A stretch of 64,000 nucleotides of DNA from Halostella limicola (GCF_003675875.1 NZ_RCDI01000002.1:312786-376785), one strand, 5' to 3'; shown: positions 17,926 through 26,157, numbered from the stretch's first letter. Notes: generated by a model not told the origin, from the letters alone. Translations and numbers: made by a program.

Positions 17926-18352
17926 GGTCGTCGAGCAGCTCCGGCGGATAGAGCACTTCTTCGCCGGTCTCGAACGCCGTCGGGTCCTTCCAGACGGCCT
18001 CGAACGTCTCGTCCAGCTCCGGCTCCTCCGCATCGAAGCGGTCCCGTTCGTAGGGCCAGTCCTCGACGATGTCCCCCTCGTAGAGCCGCCAGATCTCGTG
18101 GCCCTGCTCCCCGTCGAACTCGAACACCCGCTCGTACGTGCCGACACGCTCGACGTCGACGAGTTCGACCCCCAGTTCCTCGCGGAACTCCCGGACAACC
18201 GCCTCCTCGCTGCGTTCGCCGAACTCGATACCGCCGCCGAGCGGCCGGTAGAACGTGTACTCCTCCGCGGGGTCGTAGTGCTCGGCGAGGAGCAGCTCCT
18301 CGCCCCTGCGGACGACCGCGAGCGCCACCGGCCGGACGTCGCGCCAGCTCAT
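17903..18352 (-). CDS. Nudix hydrolase
   Basis: This 149-residue protein has an intact Nudix box: GGGIEFGERSEEAVVREF followed by REELGVE, near residues 39-63. Such enzymes hydrolyse nucleoside diphosphates linked to another group, with Mg2+ held by the REXXEE glutamates. The flanks RPVALAVVRRGEELLLAEHYD and EIWRLYEGDIVED do not tell the substrate. The ATG at 18352 gives a normal N-terminus. The last 23 bp overlap the end of trmI in convergent orientation. Confidence 0.88.
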   Translation of the reverse strand: MSWRDVRPVALAVVRRGEELLLAEHYDPAEEYTFYRPLGGGIEFGERSEEAVVREFREELGVELVDVERVGTYERVFEFDGEQGHEIWRLYEGDIVEDWPYERDRFDAEEPELDETFEAVWKDPTAFETGEEVLYPPELLDDLTPAGRR

Positions 18353-18444
18353 GGACTACCCGGATAGGCGGAATCGCGGCAAATAGCTGTCGGAGGGCCG
18401 GCCGCGAGCGTCCCGGCCTCGGCGGACCGAGCCGCCCCGACACC

Positions 18445-19068
18445 CTATCGCGTCCGGTTCGCCGCCGGCGCTCGCGCGGCGCCGACCTGCCGCCAGAGTG
18501 TCCACGCGCCGAGACCGACCGCGGCCAGTCCGAGAACGGTGATCCCGACCGCGGCCCAGTCGGTCCGGGCGAGGGCGCAGTCCACCGTCTCTCTGGCGCA
18601 GGCCCCGAACAGCTCCCCGGTGAACGCGCCCGCGTACACGAGGGCGGCGCCGACGACCGCGCTGGCCGCGCCGCCCAGCGCTTTCGGGAGTGACTCGTCC
18701 GGCGTTCTCGACTCGGGGGCGGTCCCCTCCGGTCCGTCCGGATCCGCCCGCCGTGAGAGCAGGGCGGAGGCGAGCATGAGCGCCGCGGCGGGCCCGACGA
18801 AGCCGGCGATCGACCACATCCCGACCACGGAAAGCGCTGTCAGCGCGAGCGCAGCCAGCCAGACCGGGACCGGCCGCCCCGTCCACGCGCCGACCGCGCC
18901 GAGGAGCGCGAGCCCCACCGCGAACAGCACCCATGCGGCGAAGAACGCGTCCGAGAGCGGCAGCGGAAGCAGGAGGTAACCAGCCGCCGCGGCGGTCGTC
19001 AGGACGGCGAGCGCGCTCAGGAGCCGACTCCAGGTTTCGGCCGCGGAGGGATCGAACGCGGGAGACAT
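18445..19068 (-). CDS. Multi-pass membrane protein of unknown function
   Basis: This 207-residue protein has about six hydrophobic segments: residues 17-35, 39-60, 68-85, 87-103, 128-148 and 165-185. A polar Asp/Glu/Pro-rich loop near residues 105-125 separates the last two. No catalytic or transport signature is visible. The loop before the last helix has two cysteines (FGACARETVDCALAR), possibly a disulfide outside the cell. I do not recognise a family with certainty. Confidence 0.6.
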   Translation of the reverse strand: MSPAFDPSAAETWSRLLSALAVLTTAAAAGYLLLPLPLSDAFFAAWVLFAVGLALLGAVGAWTGRPVPVWLAALALTALSVVGMWSIAGFVGPAAALMLASALLSRRADPDGPEGTAPESRTPDESLPKALGGAASAVVGAALVYAGAFTGELFGACARETVDCALARTDWAAVGITVLGLAAVGLGAWTLWRQVGAARAPAANRTR

Positions 19069-19198
19069 CGTCTAGAGAGACGATCGTATCGGTAATATAT
19101 GTCACACAGTTCGGGCGGGGAGGGACCTCTCGAATCTCTCGGTGACTGTCCGGGTCCACGTCCCGAACCTCTATCATCTCCCCGCCGGATCGAGTGGT

Positions 19199-20122
19199 AT
19201 GAAGTTCGCCGTTTTCGGCGCGGGTGGCGTCGGCGGCTACCTCGGCGCCCGACTCGCGGACGCGGGGCACGACGTCCACCTGATCGCCCGCGGTGACCAC
19301 CTCGACGCCCTCCGGGCCGAGGGCTTGCGCGTCGAGAGCATCGCCGGCGACACGACGGTCGACACCCCGGCGACCGACGACCCGAGCGACGTCGGCCTCT
19401 GCGACTACGTCCTGTTCTGCGTGAAGTCGTTCGACACGCGGAGCGCCGCCGCGGACCTCGAACCGTTGCTCGGCGAGGACGGAGCGGTCGTCTCGTTCCA
19501 GAACGGCGTCGACAACGAGCGCTGGCTCGCAGAGGAGGTCGGCGAGGACCGCGTGGTCGGCGGCGTGGCGTACATCTTCTCGACCATCGGCGACCCGGGC
19601 GTCGTCGAGCACACCGGCGGCCCGGCGCGGTTCGTCTACGGCGAACTCGACGGGAAGCGGTCCGACCGCATCGAGGCGCTCGACGACGCGCTGTCCGCGT
19701 GCGACGGGGTCGACGCGGTGCTCGCCGACGACGTCCGCATCGAACTCTGGCGGAAGTTCGCGTTCATCTGCGCGCAGGCCGGCATGACCGCGACGACCCG
19801 CCTCCCGATCGGCGAGGTGCGCGACGCCGACGCGTCGTGGGAGATGTTCCGCCGATTGCTGGAAGAGGTCTGCGCCGTCGCCCGCGCGGAGGGCGTCGAC
19901 CTCCCAGAAGACACCGTCGAGGACTGGCTCGACTTCGCCCGCGACCTCGACCCCGACATGTACTCGTCGCTCCACTACGACCTGACCCACGGCAAGCGGA
20001 TGGAACTGGACGGCCTCCACGGCTCCGTGGTGCGGCACGCGGACGACGCTGGCGTCGACGCGCCGATGAACGAGGCGGTCGAAGCCGTGTTGCGGCCCTG
20101 GGCGGATCGCAACCAGAGGTAG
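19199..20122 (+). CDS. panE: 2-dehydropantoate 2-reductase (ketopantoate reductase)
   Basis: This 307-residue NADPH-dependent reductase of coenzyme A biosynthesis starts MKFAVFGAGGVGGYLGARLA, with the GxGxxG NADP motif at its N-terminus. YVLFCVKSFDT and QNGVDNE follow, and the catalytic Lys lies in ELWRKFAFICAQAG near residue 185. The C-terminal helical domain ends with SSLHYDLTHGKRMELDGLHG, the conserved substrate-binding region. A strong stem plus T-tract terminator lies 148 bp downstream. No other CoA gene is adjacent. Confidence 0.9.
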   Translation: MKFAVFGAGGVGGYLGARLADAGHDVHLIARGDHLDALRAEGLRVESIAGDTTVDTPATDDPSDVGLCDYVLFCVKSFDTRSAAADLEPLLGEDGAVVSFQNGVDNERWLAEEVGEDRVVGGVAYIFSTIGDPGVVEHTGGPARFVYGELDGKRSDRIEALDDALSACDGVDAVLADDVRIELWRKFAFICAQAGMTATTRLPIGEVRDADASWEMFRRLLEEVCAVARAEGVDLPEDTVEDWLDFARDLDPDMYSSLHYDLTHGKRMELDGLHGSVVRHADDAGVDAPMNEAVEAVLRPWADRNQR

Positions 20123-20246
20123 TCGAGGTGTGGGGGCGGAGAGACGACGTTACCACAACTCTCGCACACCGGCCGGGAGCGCGGCGCGAGCCAGTACGGC
20201 GAGCGCCGCACGACCCGGGGAAGGGCAGGGCTTCAGGGACTATTGG

Positions 20247-20265
20247 CCGCGAACGAAGTGAGCGG
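20247..20265. repeat. Small hairpin with GAACGAAGTGA core
   Basis: Arms CCGC and GCGG flank the core GAACGAAGTGA (20251-20261). Folded, the core gives tandem GA/GA mismatches, an AC/GT pair and a GAA loop. The same core with different but still complementary arms occurs, on the other strand, at 47852-47874 and 51235-51259. Confidence 0.55.
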
Positions 20266-20269
20266 TTCA

Positions 20270-20302
20270 CCGCGAGCGCCGTCGGCGCTCGCGGGCTTTT
20301 TT
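20270..20302 (+). terminator. Hairpin plus T-tract terminator after panE
   Basis: CCGCGAGCGCC and GGCGCTCGCGG form a perfect 11-bp stem with a GTC loop (20270-20294). It is followed by GCTTTTTT (20295-20302). The position between convergent panE and tfs suits termination of panE. A second T-run follows at 20311-20316. Confidence 0.7.
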
Positions 20303-20356
20303 GGCCGAGCTTTTTTGCGCGAGTGGTCGTCGGAGGCGACCCGAGCGGGAAAAAGC
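20296..20356 (+). repeat. Composite intergenic element, copy A
   Basis: The order is a T6 tract, GGCCGAGC, a second T6 tract, GCGCGAGT, a triloop hairpin GGTCGTC-GGA-GGCGACC (20325-20341, one G-T pair), and CGGGAAAAAG. Copies with the same order occur at 51341-51407 (plus) and 47737-47782 (minus). On the minus strand the A-run is a T-tract just behind the tfs stop codon, so the element may end transcription in both directions. Confidence 0.55.
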
Positions 20357-20361
20357 CGTCT

Positions 20362-20673
20362 TTAATGATCGTCCTCGCGCCACTTGTGCTCGCACTCGGT
20401 GCAGATGAAAAAGCGCGTCTCGGACTCGTCGGCCGCGCGGATCTGCTGCATGTACCAGTGCGCGCGGTCGTTGCCGCAGTCGGGACAGTGCGTCTCGGTC
20501 GTCGGGAGGCCGCTGTCCTCGGGACTCGACTCGATGATCTCGCTTTCCTCCTGCGCGTCGGTGATGACGAAGTCGGCGTCCTCGTCTTTGATCTGTTCGT
20601 TGCCGCAACTGGAGCAGACCCAGAGGCCGTCGTCGGCTTTCATCATAGAGCCGCAGTCGTCGCAGAATTCCAT
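20362..20673 (-). CDS. tfs: Transcription factor S (TFIIS-like RNA cleavage factor)
   Basis: This 103-residue protein has two zinc ribbons: C4-C7/C20-C23, as in RNA polymerase subunit Rpb9, and C63-C66/C91-C94, as in TFIIS. The tip of the second ribbon keeps the acidic pair D82-E83 (RAADESETRFF) that enters the polymerase active site to trigger cleavage of stalled RNA. That identifies it as TFS and not a plain Rpb9. A TATA-like GTTTAAATC on the minus strand lies about 30 bp upstream of the start at 20673. It is separated from panE by a bidirectional terminator region. Confidence 0.93.
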   Translation of the reverse strand: MEFCDDCGSMMKADDGLWVCSSCGNEQIKDEDADFVITDAQEESEIIESSPEDSGLPTTETHCPDCGNDRAHWYMQQIRAADESETRFFICTECEHKWREDDH

Positions 20674-20722
20674 TACTGGCTCCAGATAGGCGACCCAGGT
20701 GATTTAAACGACGGGGTTTCGG

Positions 20723-20959
20723 TCACGTCGCGTCGACACCGTCCTTCGCGAGCGCCTCGTCGAGTTCGGTCCGCAGGGCCGCGGCGGAGTCGAACGCGTC
20801 GCTGTCCGTCTCGGAGATGAGCTGGCCGAGGTTCGCCTCGCCGTCGTCGAGGACGAGCGTGCAGTGGGCGAACTCGGTCGCCGCGTCCGGCCGCAGGACG
20901 GGGTACGAGAGGTCCTCCAGGGCAGCCTCGACGGCGGCGAGGTCGATCTGCTGTGGCAT
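20723..20959 (-). CDS. DUF5789-like small haloarchaeal protein
   Basis: This 78-residue acidic protein has a VEAALEDLSYPVLRPDA start and a central TLVLDDGEANLGQLIS segment. It resembles the haloarchaeal DUF5789 pattern, in which a YP dipeptide is followed by a short beta section and a helix. No function is established for the family. It lies 49 bp upstream of tfs on the same strand and might be co-transcribed with it, although tfs has its own TATA-like box. Confidence 0.6.
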   Translation of the reverse strand: MPQQIDLAAVEAALEDLSYPVLRPDAATEFAHCTLVLDDGEANLGQLISETDSDAFDSAAALRTELDEALAKDGVDAT

Positions 20960-21063
20960 GAGAGAACGTAACTATGTCGAGGGACTTCTAAATATCGCCG
21001 GAAAGGTCAGGGCGACGGGAGAGTACGGAAAGCAAAAATAGCGCCTTCGCATACGGGACGGTA

Positions 21064-21561
21064 ATGACCCTCTCGGAGGAGGCGCGCGACCGACTCGCCG
21101 ACGTGGTGGAGTTGCAACCCACGAAGAACTCGGAACTGCAGGAGCGGTGGGGCGTCGACGGCGGGAGCGAGGTCCACGCCTACCTGGAAGACGAGCTGAA
21201 GGAGTACTACTACCGCGACGACAACAGCCTCATCCGGGCGACGGAGGAGGCGGCGGAACTGGTCGACGTCGAACCCGGCGTCGAGGCCGGCGAGGACAGC
21301 GTCCCGTCGGTGATCCGCGTGCCGGAGCTGCAGGTGCAGGTGTTCGAGGTGCTCGCCGGGCCGGACGAGCGGTCCGAGAGCGTCGTCTCCGTGCTCCACA
21401 AGCTCCGGGACCGGTTCGACGTCGACCCGGACACCGACGACGTGCGCTCGGCGCTCCAGAGCCTCCGCCGGAAGGAGGTCGTCGAGGTGGAGTACCGCAC
21501 CGTGCCGACGTTCCGGCTGGCCGTCGAGCGCTCGGAGATCGACGTCGAAGTCGCCGGATAG
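21064..21561 (+). CDS. DUF5797-like haloarchaeal protein with winged-helix features
   Basis: This 165-residue protein starts MTLSEEARDRLADVVELQPTKN, has the distinctive YLEDELKEYYYRDDNSLI stretch near residue 42, and a C-terminal part (LQVQVFEVLAGPDERSESVV, then ALQSLRRKEVVEVEYRTVP) that reads like a winged helix. It matches the haloarchaeal DUF5797 pattern. A DNA- or RNA-binding role is inferred from the two helix-turn-helix-like halves and is not shown. It stands alone on the plus strand. Confidence 0.65.
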   Translation: MTLSEEARDRLADVVELQPTKNSELQERWGVDGGSEVHAYLEDELKEYYYRDDNSLIRATEEAAELVDVEPGVEAGEDSVPSVIRVPELQVQVFEVLAGPDERSESVVSVLHKLRDRFDVDPDTDDVRSALQSLRRKEVVEVEYRTVPTFRLAVERSEIDVEVAG

Positions 21562-21605
21562 CCGGCGAACCTCCTCGCGTACGGGCCGTCCGGTCCTTTC
21601 GAGGA

Positions 21606-21627
21606 GCGAACCAGAACCCCCTTTCTG
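21606..21627 (+). promoter_or_regulatory. Shared upstream element, copy 1
   Basis: This 22-bp stretch (core ACCAGAACC) lies 43 bp before the ATG at 21649. A copy identical at 17 of 22 positions lies 44 bp before the ATG at 23009, upstream of the next gene. Equal spacing suggests a promoter or operator common to both Tat-exported genes. Confidence 0.45.
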
Positions 21628-21648
21628 TTGCGACCGCTAGTGCGGGCG

Positions 21649-22950
21649 ATGCCTACGCCCCCCACCTCGCGCGGGATCTCGCGACGCGAGTTCGCGAAGG
21701 CGGCCGTCGCCATCGGCGGATCGGCGGCGCTGGCCGCGTGCATGGACCGCGACGAATCCGAGGACGTCGACGTGCCGCAGGGGCCGTCGGACCTCTCGAC
21801 CCTGCCGGAACGCCAGCACGCCTGGGACGAGCAACTGGTCGCCGACGAGCACGGCAACCGCCTCGCCCCGCGGCACAACGTCCTCCTGCTGCTCTCGTAC
21901 GCCGGGGACGGGACGCCGACGGACGAGGAGCGCGAGACGGTCGAGACCGCGTTCCGGAGCCTCGAACGCGCCTACCGCCGGGAGGCCAACGGGCTGCTGT
22001 TCACCGTCGGCTACTCGCCGGCGTACTTCGAGCGATACGACGCCACGCTCCCCGAGTCCGTCGACCTGCCCGAGCCGCGGGCGCTGTCGCCGCTGGAGGA
22101 CCCGGAACTCGACGAACCGGACGCGCTGATCCACCTCGCCAGCGACCACGCGCAGGTCGTGCTGGCCGCCGAGGAGGCCCTGATGGGCGAGCAGGAGACG
22201 CTCAACGGGGTCGAGGTGGAGGCCGACCTGACCGGCGCGTTCGAGCGCGACGAGCGGCGGACCGGGTTCGTCGGCGACGGCCTGCCGGCCGAGAACCAGG
22301 ACGTCCGCGGGATCCCGGACTCCGAGCCGGTGCCCGAGGACGCGCCGCTGTACATGGGCTTCAAGTCCGGCTTCGAGAAGAACCAGGCGACCGAGGACCG
22401 CGTGACCATCGACTCGGGGCCGTTCGCCGGCGGGACGACCGAGCAGGTGTCGCGGATCCGGCTGAACCTCCAGCAGTGGTACGAGCAGGACACCCGCGAC
22501 CAGCGCGTCGCCAAGATGTTCTGCCCCGTCCACGCCGAGGAGGGCAGGGTCGAGGGCACCGGCGACAACCTCGGGACGGACACGCAGATCGACGGCGAGT
22601 GCGTCGAGAACGTCGAGGAGCACGCGCGGTCCAAGGGGATGGTCGGTCACTCTCAGAAGGCCGCCCGGGCGCGCGAGGGCGACCGCCCGGTCATCCTCCG
22701 ACGCGACTTCGACTCGACCGACGGCGGGGAGGCCGGCGTCCACTTCGTCTCCCTGCATCGCTCGCTGAGCGACTTCGTCGAGACGCGGGAAGCGATGAAC
22801 GGCACCGACCTCTCGGAGGGGTCGGCGGTCGGCCAGCGCACGAACAACGGCATCCTCCGGTACATGTCGGTCCGGCGGCGGGGGAACTACCTCGTACCGC
22901 CGCGGTCGCTCCGGGCGCTCCCGCGACCCGACCCCGAATCGACCGACTGA
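21649..22950 (+). CDS. Tat-exported DyP-peroxidase-like protein
   Basis: This 433-residue protein has a twin-arginine signal (SRREFAKAAVAIGGSAALAACM) that also carries a lipobox-like LAAC. The body resembles dye-decolourising peroxidases distantly: NVLLLLSYAG, GLLFTVGYSPAYFERYD, TGFVGDGLP (compare the GXXDG motif), FCPVHAEE and a C-terminal GILRYMSVRRRGNYLVPP. The expected heme-binding His is not certain by eye. It probably belongs to the haloarchaeal DUF7405 group. Neighbour 23009-24076 is P19-like, which recalls EfeB-type peroxidases in iron uptake. Function otherwise unproven. Confidence 0.6.
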   Translation: MPTPPTSRGISRREFAKAAVAIGGSAALAACMDRDESEDVDVPQGPSDLSTLPERQHAWDEQLVADEHGNRLAPRHNVLLLLSYAGDGTPTDEERETVETAFRSLERAYRREANGLLFTVGYSPAYFERYDATLPESVDLPEPRALSPLEDPELDEPDALIHLASDHAQVVLAAEEALMGEQETLNGVEVEADLTGAFERDERRTGFVGDGLPAENQDVRGIPDSEPVPEDAPLYMGFKSGFEKNQATEDRVTIDSGPFAGGTTEQVSRIRLNLQQWYEQDTRDQRVAKMFCPVHAEEGRVEGTGDNLGTDTQIDGECVENVEEHARSKGMVGHSQKAARAREGDRPVILRRDFDSTDGGEAGVHFVSLHRSLSDFVETREAMNGTDLSEGSAVGQRTNNGILRYMSVRRRGNYLVPPRSLRALPRPDPESTD

Positions 22951-22964
22951 GGCCCTTTCGACGC

Positions 22965-22986
22965 GCGGACCAGAACCTGTTTCCTG
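22965..22986 (+). promoter_or_regulatory. Shared upstream element, copy 2
   Basis: This is the second copy of the 22-bp element with core ACCAGAACC, 44 bp before the ATG at 23009. It differs from copy 1 (21606-21627) at five positions. The gene it precedes would otherwise be read as co-transcribed with the one before it. Confidence 0.45.
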
Positions 22987-23008
22987 ACGACGTGCCTACG
23001 TGGGTCCG

Positions 23009-24076
23009 ATGGAGCGACGCGACTTTCTGACGGGAGCGGGGGCGCTCGGCGCCACCGCCGTCGCCGGCTGTACCGACCTGCTGGAGACCGAGTCCGCGCG
23101 GAGCGTGCCGCCGGTCGTCGAGGACCGACCGGACGCCGTCTACCACCCGACCCACGTCGAGGGGATGGAGATGATCGGGACGGCGACGGACGGCGACTAC
23201 GCCATCGGCCTGATGTACTCCTTTCCCCACCGGTTCTGGACGGTGACGGCGTCGGTCGCGGAGAAAGTGAGCCTCCGCGAGCAGGACGACGTCCACCTGA
23301 TGGCGTCGGTGTGGGACCCCGAGACCGAGACGGTCCTGCCGATCGGCTCCGGGCCGCGGATGACGATCGAACGCGACGGGGAGGAAGTGGCGGCGAAAGC
23401 GCCGTGGACGATGATCTCCCAGAACATGGCCTTTCACTTCGGCGACAACTTCTCGCTCGACGGCGACGGGACGTACGACGTCACCATCGACCTGCCCGGG
23501 ACGGGCATCCGCCGCCTCGGCGCGTTCGAGGGGCGGTTCGGCGACGCGGCATCGGTGAGCTTCGAGTTCGACTACAGCCGGGACGAGCGCGACGGCCTGA
23601 CGTTCGAGACGTTCGACGAGAAGCAGGGCGAACCGGGCGCCGTCGACCTGATGGAGATGGACATGGTCCCCACATCCGTCGCGCCGGCGGCCGAGGACCT
23701 CCCCGGCGAGCACCTCGCCGAGGGGACGACCGGCGACGCCGTGTTCCAGGTCGTCGCCGTCGAGAACCCGGCGTTCATCGACGAGAACGGCACCTATCTC
23801 GCCGCCTCTCCCCGGACGCCGTACAATCAGGTCCCCATCCCGCTCATGTCGCTGTCGGGGACGGTCGAGCGCGACGGCGAGACCGCCTTCGAGGACCCCC
23901 TGCAGAAGTCGATCCAGCCCGACCTGGGCTATCACTACGGCGCGTCGGTCGGCGACCTCGGGGACGGCGACGAGGTGACGCTCGCCGTCGACGCGCCGCC
24001 GCAGGTGTCGCGACACGAGGGGTACGAGACGGCGTTTCTCGACATGCCGCCCGTCGAGTTCACGGTCGGCGAGTGA
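23009..24076 (+). CDS. Tat lipoprotein with P19/Tp34-like iron-transport domain
   Basis: This 355-residue protein begins MERRDFLTGAGALGATAVAGC, a Tat signal ending in a lipobox, so it is predicted to be a lipid-anchored surface protein. Residues about 50-170 resemble the P19/Tp34 metal-binding domain: HVEGMEMIGTATDGDYAIGL, DDVHLMASVWDP, then MAFHFGDNFSLDGDGTYDVTI (split across two lines in the family pattern). P19 binds copper and helps periplasmic iron uptake. A C-terminal DUF7350-like part follows. It probably works with the DyP-like neighbour; no permease is nearby. Confidence 0.65.
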   Translation: MERRDFLTGAGALGATAVAGCTDLLETESARSVPPVVEDRPDAVYHPTHVEGMEMIGTATDGDYAIGLMYSFPHRFWTVTASVAEKVSLREQDDVHLMASVWDPETETVLPIGSGPRMTIERDGEEVAAKAPWTMISQNMAFHFGDNFSLDGDGTYDVTIDLPGTGIRRLGAFEGRFGDAASVSFEFDYSRDERDGLTFETFDEKQGEPGAVDLMEMDMVPTSVAPAAEDLPGEHLAEGTTGDAVFQVVAVENPAFIDENGTYLAASPRTPYNQVPIPLMSLSGTVERDGETAFEDPLQKSIQPDLGYHYGASVGDLGDGDEVTLAVDAPPQVSRHEGYETAFLDMPPVEFTVGE

Positions 24077-24116
24077 GCCGTTCGAGAGGGAGGGGCCACG
24101 GGCGACCGCTGTCCCG

Positions 24117-25193
24117 CTACTCCGAGAGACCGGGCCGCCGACGCCGCCGACGGTCAGCGAGCAGCGTTTTGAGTCGCTTGCCCGGCCCGCCCTCGATGGG
24201 CCACCCCTTCGCGCGCCACGCCGGCGGTTCGGGTTCGAAGTCGGGACAGGCCCCGGAACACTCCGCCGCGGTCTGACAGCGCCCTTTCGCCCCGCACCGC
24301 GGGAGAAACTGGCCGTTCTCGTCCTGTAACCGGAAGTGCCGACAGTCGGGGCGCATCGTGTCGGCGTAGGACCGCCAGCCGCGCTCGTAGGCGCGCTCGG
24401 CGATCGCCAGGCGCTTCGCTCGCTTCTCCTCGGGCAAGACGTACTCGAACGTCGCGGGGGAGCGGTCGTACTCGCTCCCGGACGGGCGGTCGAGGATGCG
24501 CGTTCCCGGCTCGTCGACCGGCAGCGACCGCGGGTGCCAGGCGACCGACGCCGCGTCGGCGGCGGGGTCGACCGTCAGGATGCCGGCCTCGACGGGGACG
24601 TCTTCGAGCAGCGCGGGTTCGACGCGTTCCCCCGTCTCGCGGGTGGCGACCCACACCTCGTCGGCGAGCGACAGCGCCACGTCGCGCTCCAGTTGCGGGC
24701 GCAGCGCCCGGGCCGCGCTCGCGTCGAGGTCGGGCTTGTTCTCGACCGCGACGATCCGGTCGACCCAGTCCGGGTAGGGCCACTTCCGGCGGATCTCGAT
24801 CCGGTTCCCGTCGCGGCGGGTGTCGAGGATCCCCCGGTCGTCGGCGCGGTGGATCGCCTCGCGGACGTAGCGCCACGGATACCCGGGGTCCGGCAGGGCG
24901 TCGCGGTACCACGCCCACTCGGCCGGCGCGTTGCGGACGACGTGGAGGAGGTCCGAGTCGAGCCGTCGCTCGCCGAAGCGGGCGCGCCGCTCCAGGGCGT
25001 CCGCGTCGGTCTGGATCACGATGGTGTCCCAGCGCCGCCGCTTCGTGCCGAGCTGTCGGGCGACGATCCGGGCGGTGCCGTCGTCCGCCGCATCGCCGGC
25101 CCCGTCGCCGGGCGGCCAGCGTCGCTCGGCCCAGCCGCAGACCTGCAGTTCGAAGACGAACTCCGCGTCGCCGCCGGGTAGCACGGTGGGCAC
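24117..25193 (-). CDS. DUF5787-like protein with nuclease-like core and Cys cluster
   Basis: This 358-residue protein starts (GTG) MPTVLPGGDAEFVFELQVCG. The elements FELQ, RRWDTIVIQTD and DRIVAVENKPDLD resemble the E-D-ExK arrangement of PD-(D/E)XK nucleases. Near the C-terminus, CRHFRLQDENGQFLPRCGAK with CQTAAECSGACPDF gives about six cysteines, a possible zinc or Fe-S site. It matches the haloarchaeal DUF5787 pattern. DNA repair or nuclease activity is inference only. It reads convergently toward the P19-like gene. Its start lies 71 bp past the stop of the plus-strand-facing neighbour region, with no clear operon. Confidence 0.6.
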   Translation of the reverse strand: MPTVLPGGDAEFVFELQVCGWAERRWPPGDGAGDAADDGTARIVARQLGTKRRRWDTIVIQTDADALERRARFGERRLDSDLLHVVRNAPAEWAWYRDALPDPGYPWRYVREAIHRADDRGILDTRRDGNRIEIRRKWPYPDWVDRIVAVENKPDLDASAARALRPQLERDVALSLADEVWVATRETGERVEPALLEDVPVEAGILTVDPAADAASVAWHPRSLPVDEPGTRILDRPSGSEYDRSPATFEYVLPEEKRAKRLAIAERAYERGWRSYADTMRPDCRHFRLQDENGQFLPRCGAKGRCQTAAECSGACPDFEPEPPAWRAKGWPIEGGPGKRLKTLLADRRRRRRPGLSE

Positions 25194-25263
25194 TGGACGC
25201 TCGGCGGGCTAAGGCGTTCCGGGTTCGGGCAGCGCGGCCGTACCGCGGCCTGCCGGCGGGGGC

Positions 25264-25713
25264 TTACTCCTCGGCTTCCTCGCCCTCTTCCTCGAGTTTC
25301 TCGTCGAGGAACTCGTGAGCGTCCTCGAGGATCTCGCGGGGACCGTCCTGAGTGACCGTGTTGATCGCCTGCTCGTAGTCGCGCCACTGCAGGTCGCGGT
25401 GCTCGTGGGAGAGCTCCGCGCTCGCCTCGAACGACTTCGCGATGAACAGGTGGACCGTCTTGTGGATGGTCTTCCCGTTCGCCTCGAAGACGTAGTCGTA
25501 GTCCTTGCGGAACCCGTCGAGCAGTCGGAACTCCTCGATACCCGCTTCTTCCTGTACCTCTCTGATCGCCGTCTGCTGTAGCTCCTCGTCTCCCTCCACG
25601 CCGCCTTTGGGGAACTCCCAGTCCCCGGGGCGGCTCTTCAGGAGAAGGTACTCGCGCCGGCCGCGCGTATCCCGGTAGAGGATCGCGCCGGCGCTCGTCG
25701 CTTCGACCGTCAT
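25264..25713 (-). CDS. Nudix hydrolase, bis(5'-nucleosyl)-tetraphosphatase type
   Basis: This 149-residue protein has a perfect Nudix box: FPKGGVEGDEELQQTAIREV then QEEAGIEE, near residues 34-60. The preceding YLLLKSRPGDWEFPKG is typical of Ap4A hydrolases, which break down diadenosine tetraphosphate in the cytosol. The C-terminus is highly acidic (KLEEEGEEAEE). It is divergent from the S10-like gene. Substrate assignment is from family similarity. Confidence 0.85.
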   Translation of the reverse strand: MTVEATSAGAILYRDTRGRREYLLLKSRPGDWEFPKGGVEGDEELQQTAIREVQEEAGIEEFRLLDGFRKDYDYVFEANGKTIHKTVHLFIAKSFEASAELSHEHRDLQWRDYEQAINTVTQDGPREILEDAHEFLDEKLEEEGEEAEE

Positions 25714-25824
25714 TATTCGTACGTTAACGACGCCCGGTTAAGAGGATACCGGAGCGGGGATGTGCCGCGGGTCGAGCGCATCGCGGTGGGTTTTTACCCG
25801 CGGGACGCCGTTCCCTACCCAACA

Positions 25825-26157
25825 ATGACGTTCGTCACGAAACTCCGCCTCCAGAGCGGGGACCGCGCCGCGCTGGACCGAGTCGTCGAGGACATCAGGT
25901 CGACCGCGGAGCGAAAGGGCGCGGAACTGAAAGGCCCGCACTCCGAACCGCCCGCGGAACTGCGCGTCCCCCAGCACAAGCGCGTCGAAGGCGGCGGTCG
26001 CTTCGACGACTGGGACTACGTCGTCTACGCTCGGAAGCTAGAGATCCACGGCCACGACGAACTGGCCCGGCGCGTCACGCACCGGGAGTTCCCGCCCTCG
26101 GTCCACGTCGAGGCCGAACTCGAACAGGTGAACCCGCTCGGCAACGGGCGCGACTAG
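25825..26157 (+). CDS. uS10/mL48-family ribosomal-protein-like
   Basis: This 110-residue protein starts MTFVTKLRLQSGDRAALDRVV. It has the S10 fold pattern: beta strand, ERKGAELKGPHSEPPAELRVP, then YVVYARKLEIHGHDELARRV. The true S10 lies elsewhere in archaeal genomes, so this is an S10 paralogue of uncertain role. The ATG at 25825 is chosen because the longer reading frame upstream contains an atypical leader. Its TAG stop is shared with the convergent gene through a CTAG at 26154-26157. Confidence 0.75.
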   Translation: MTFVTKLRLQSGDRAALDRVVEDIRSTAERKGAELKGPHSEPPAELRVPQHKRVEGGGRFDDWDYVVYARKLEIHGHDELARRVTHREFPPSVHVEAELEQVNPLGNGRD

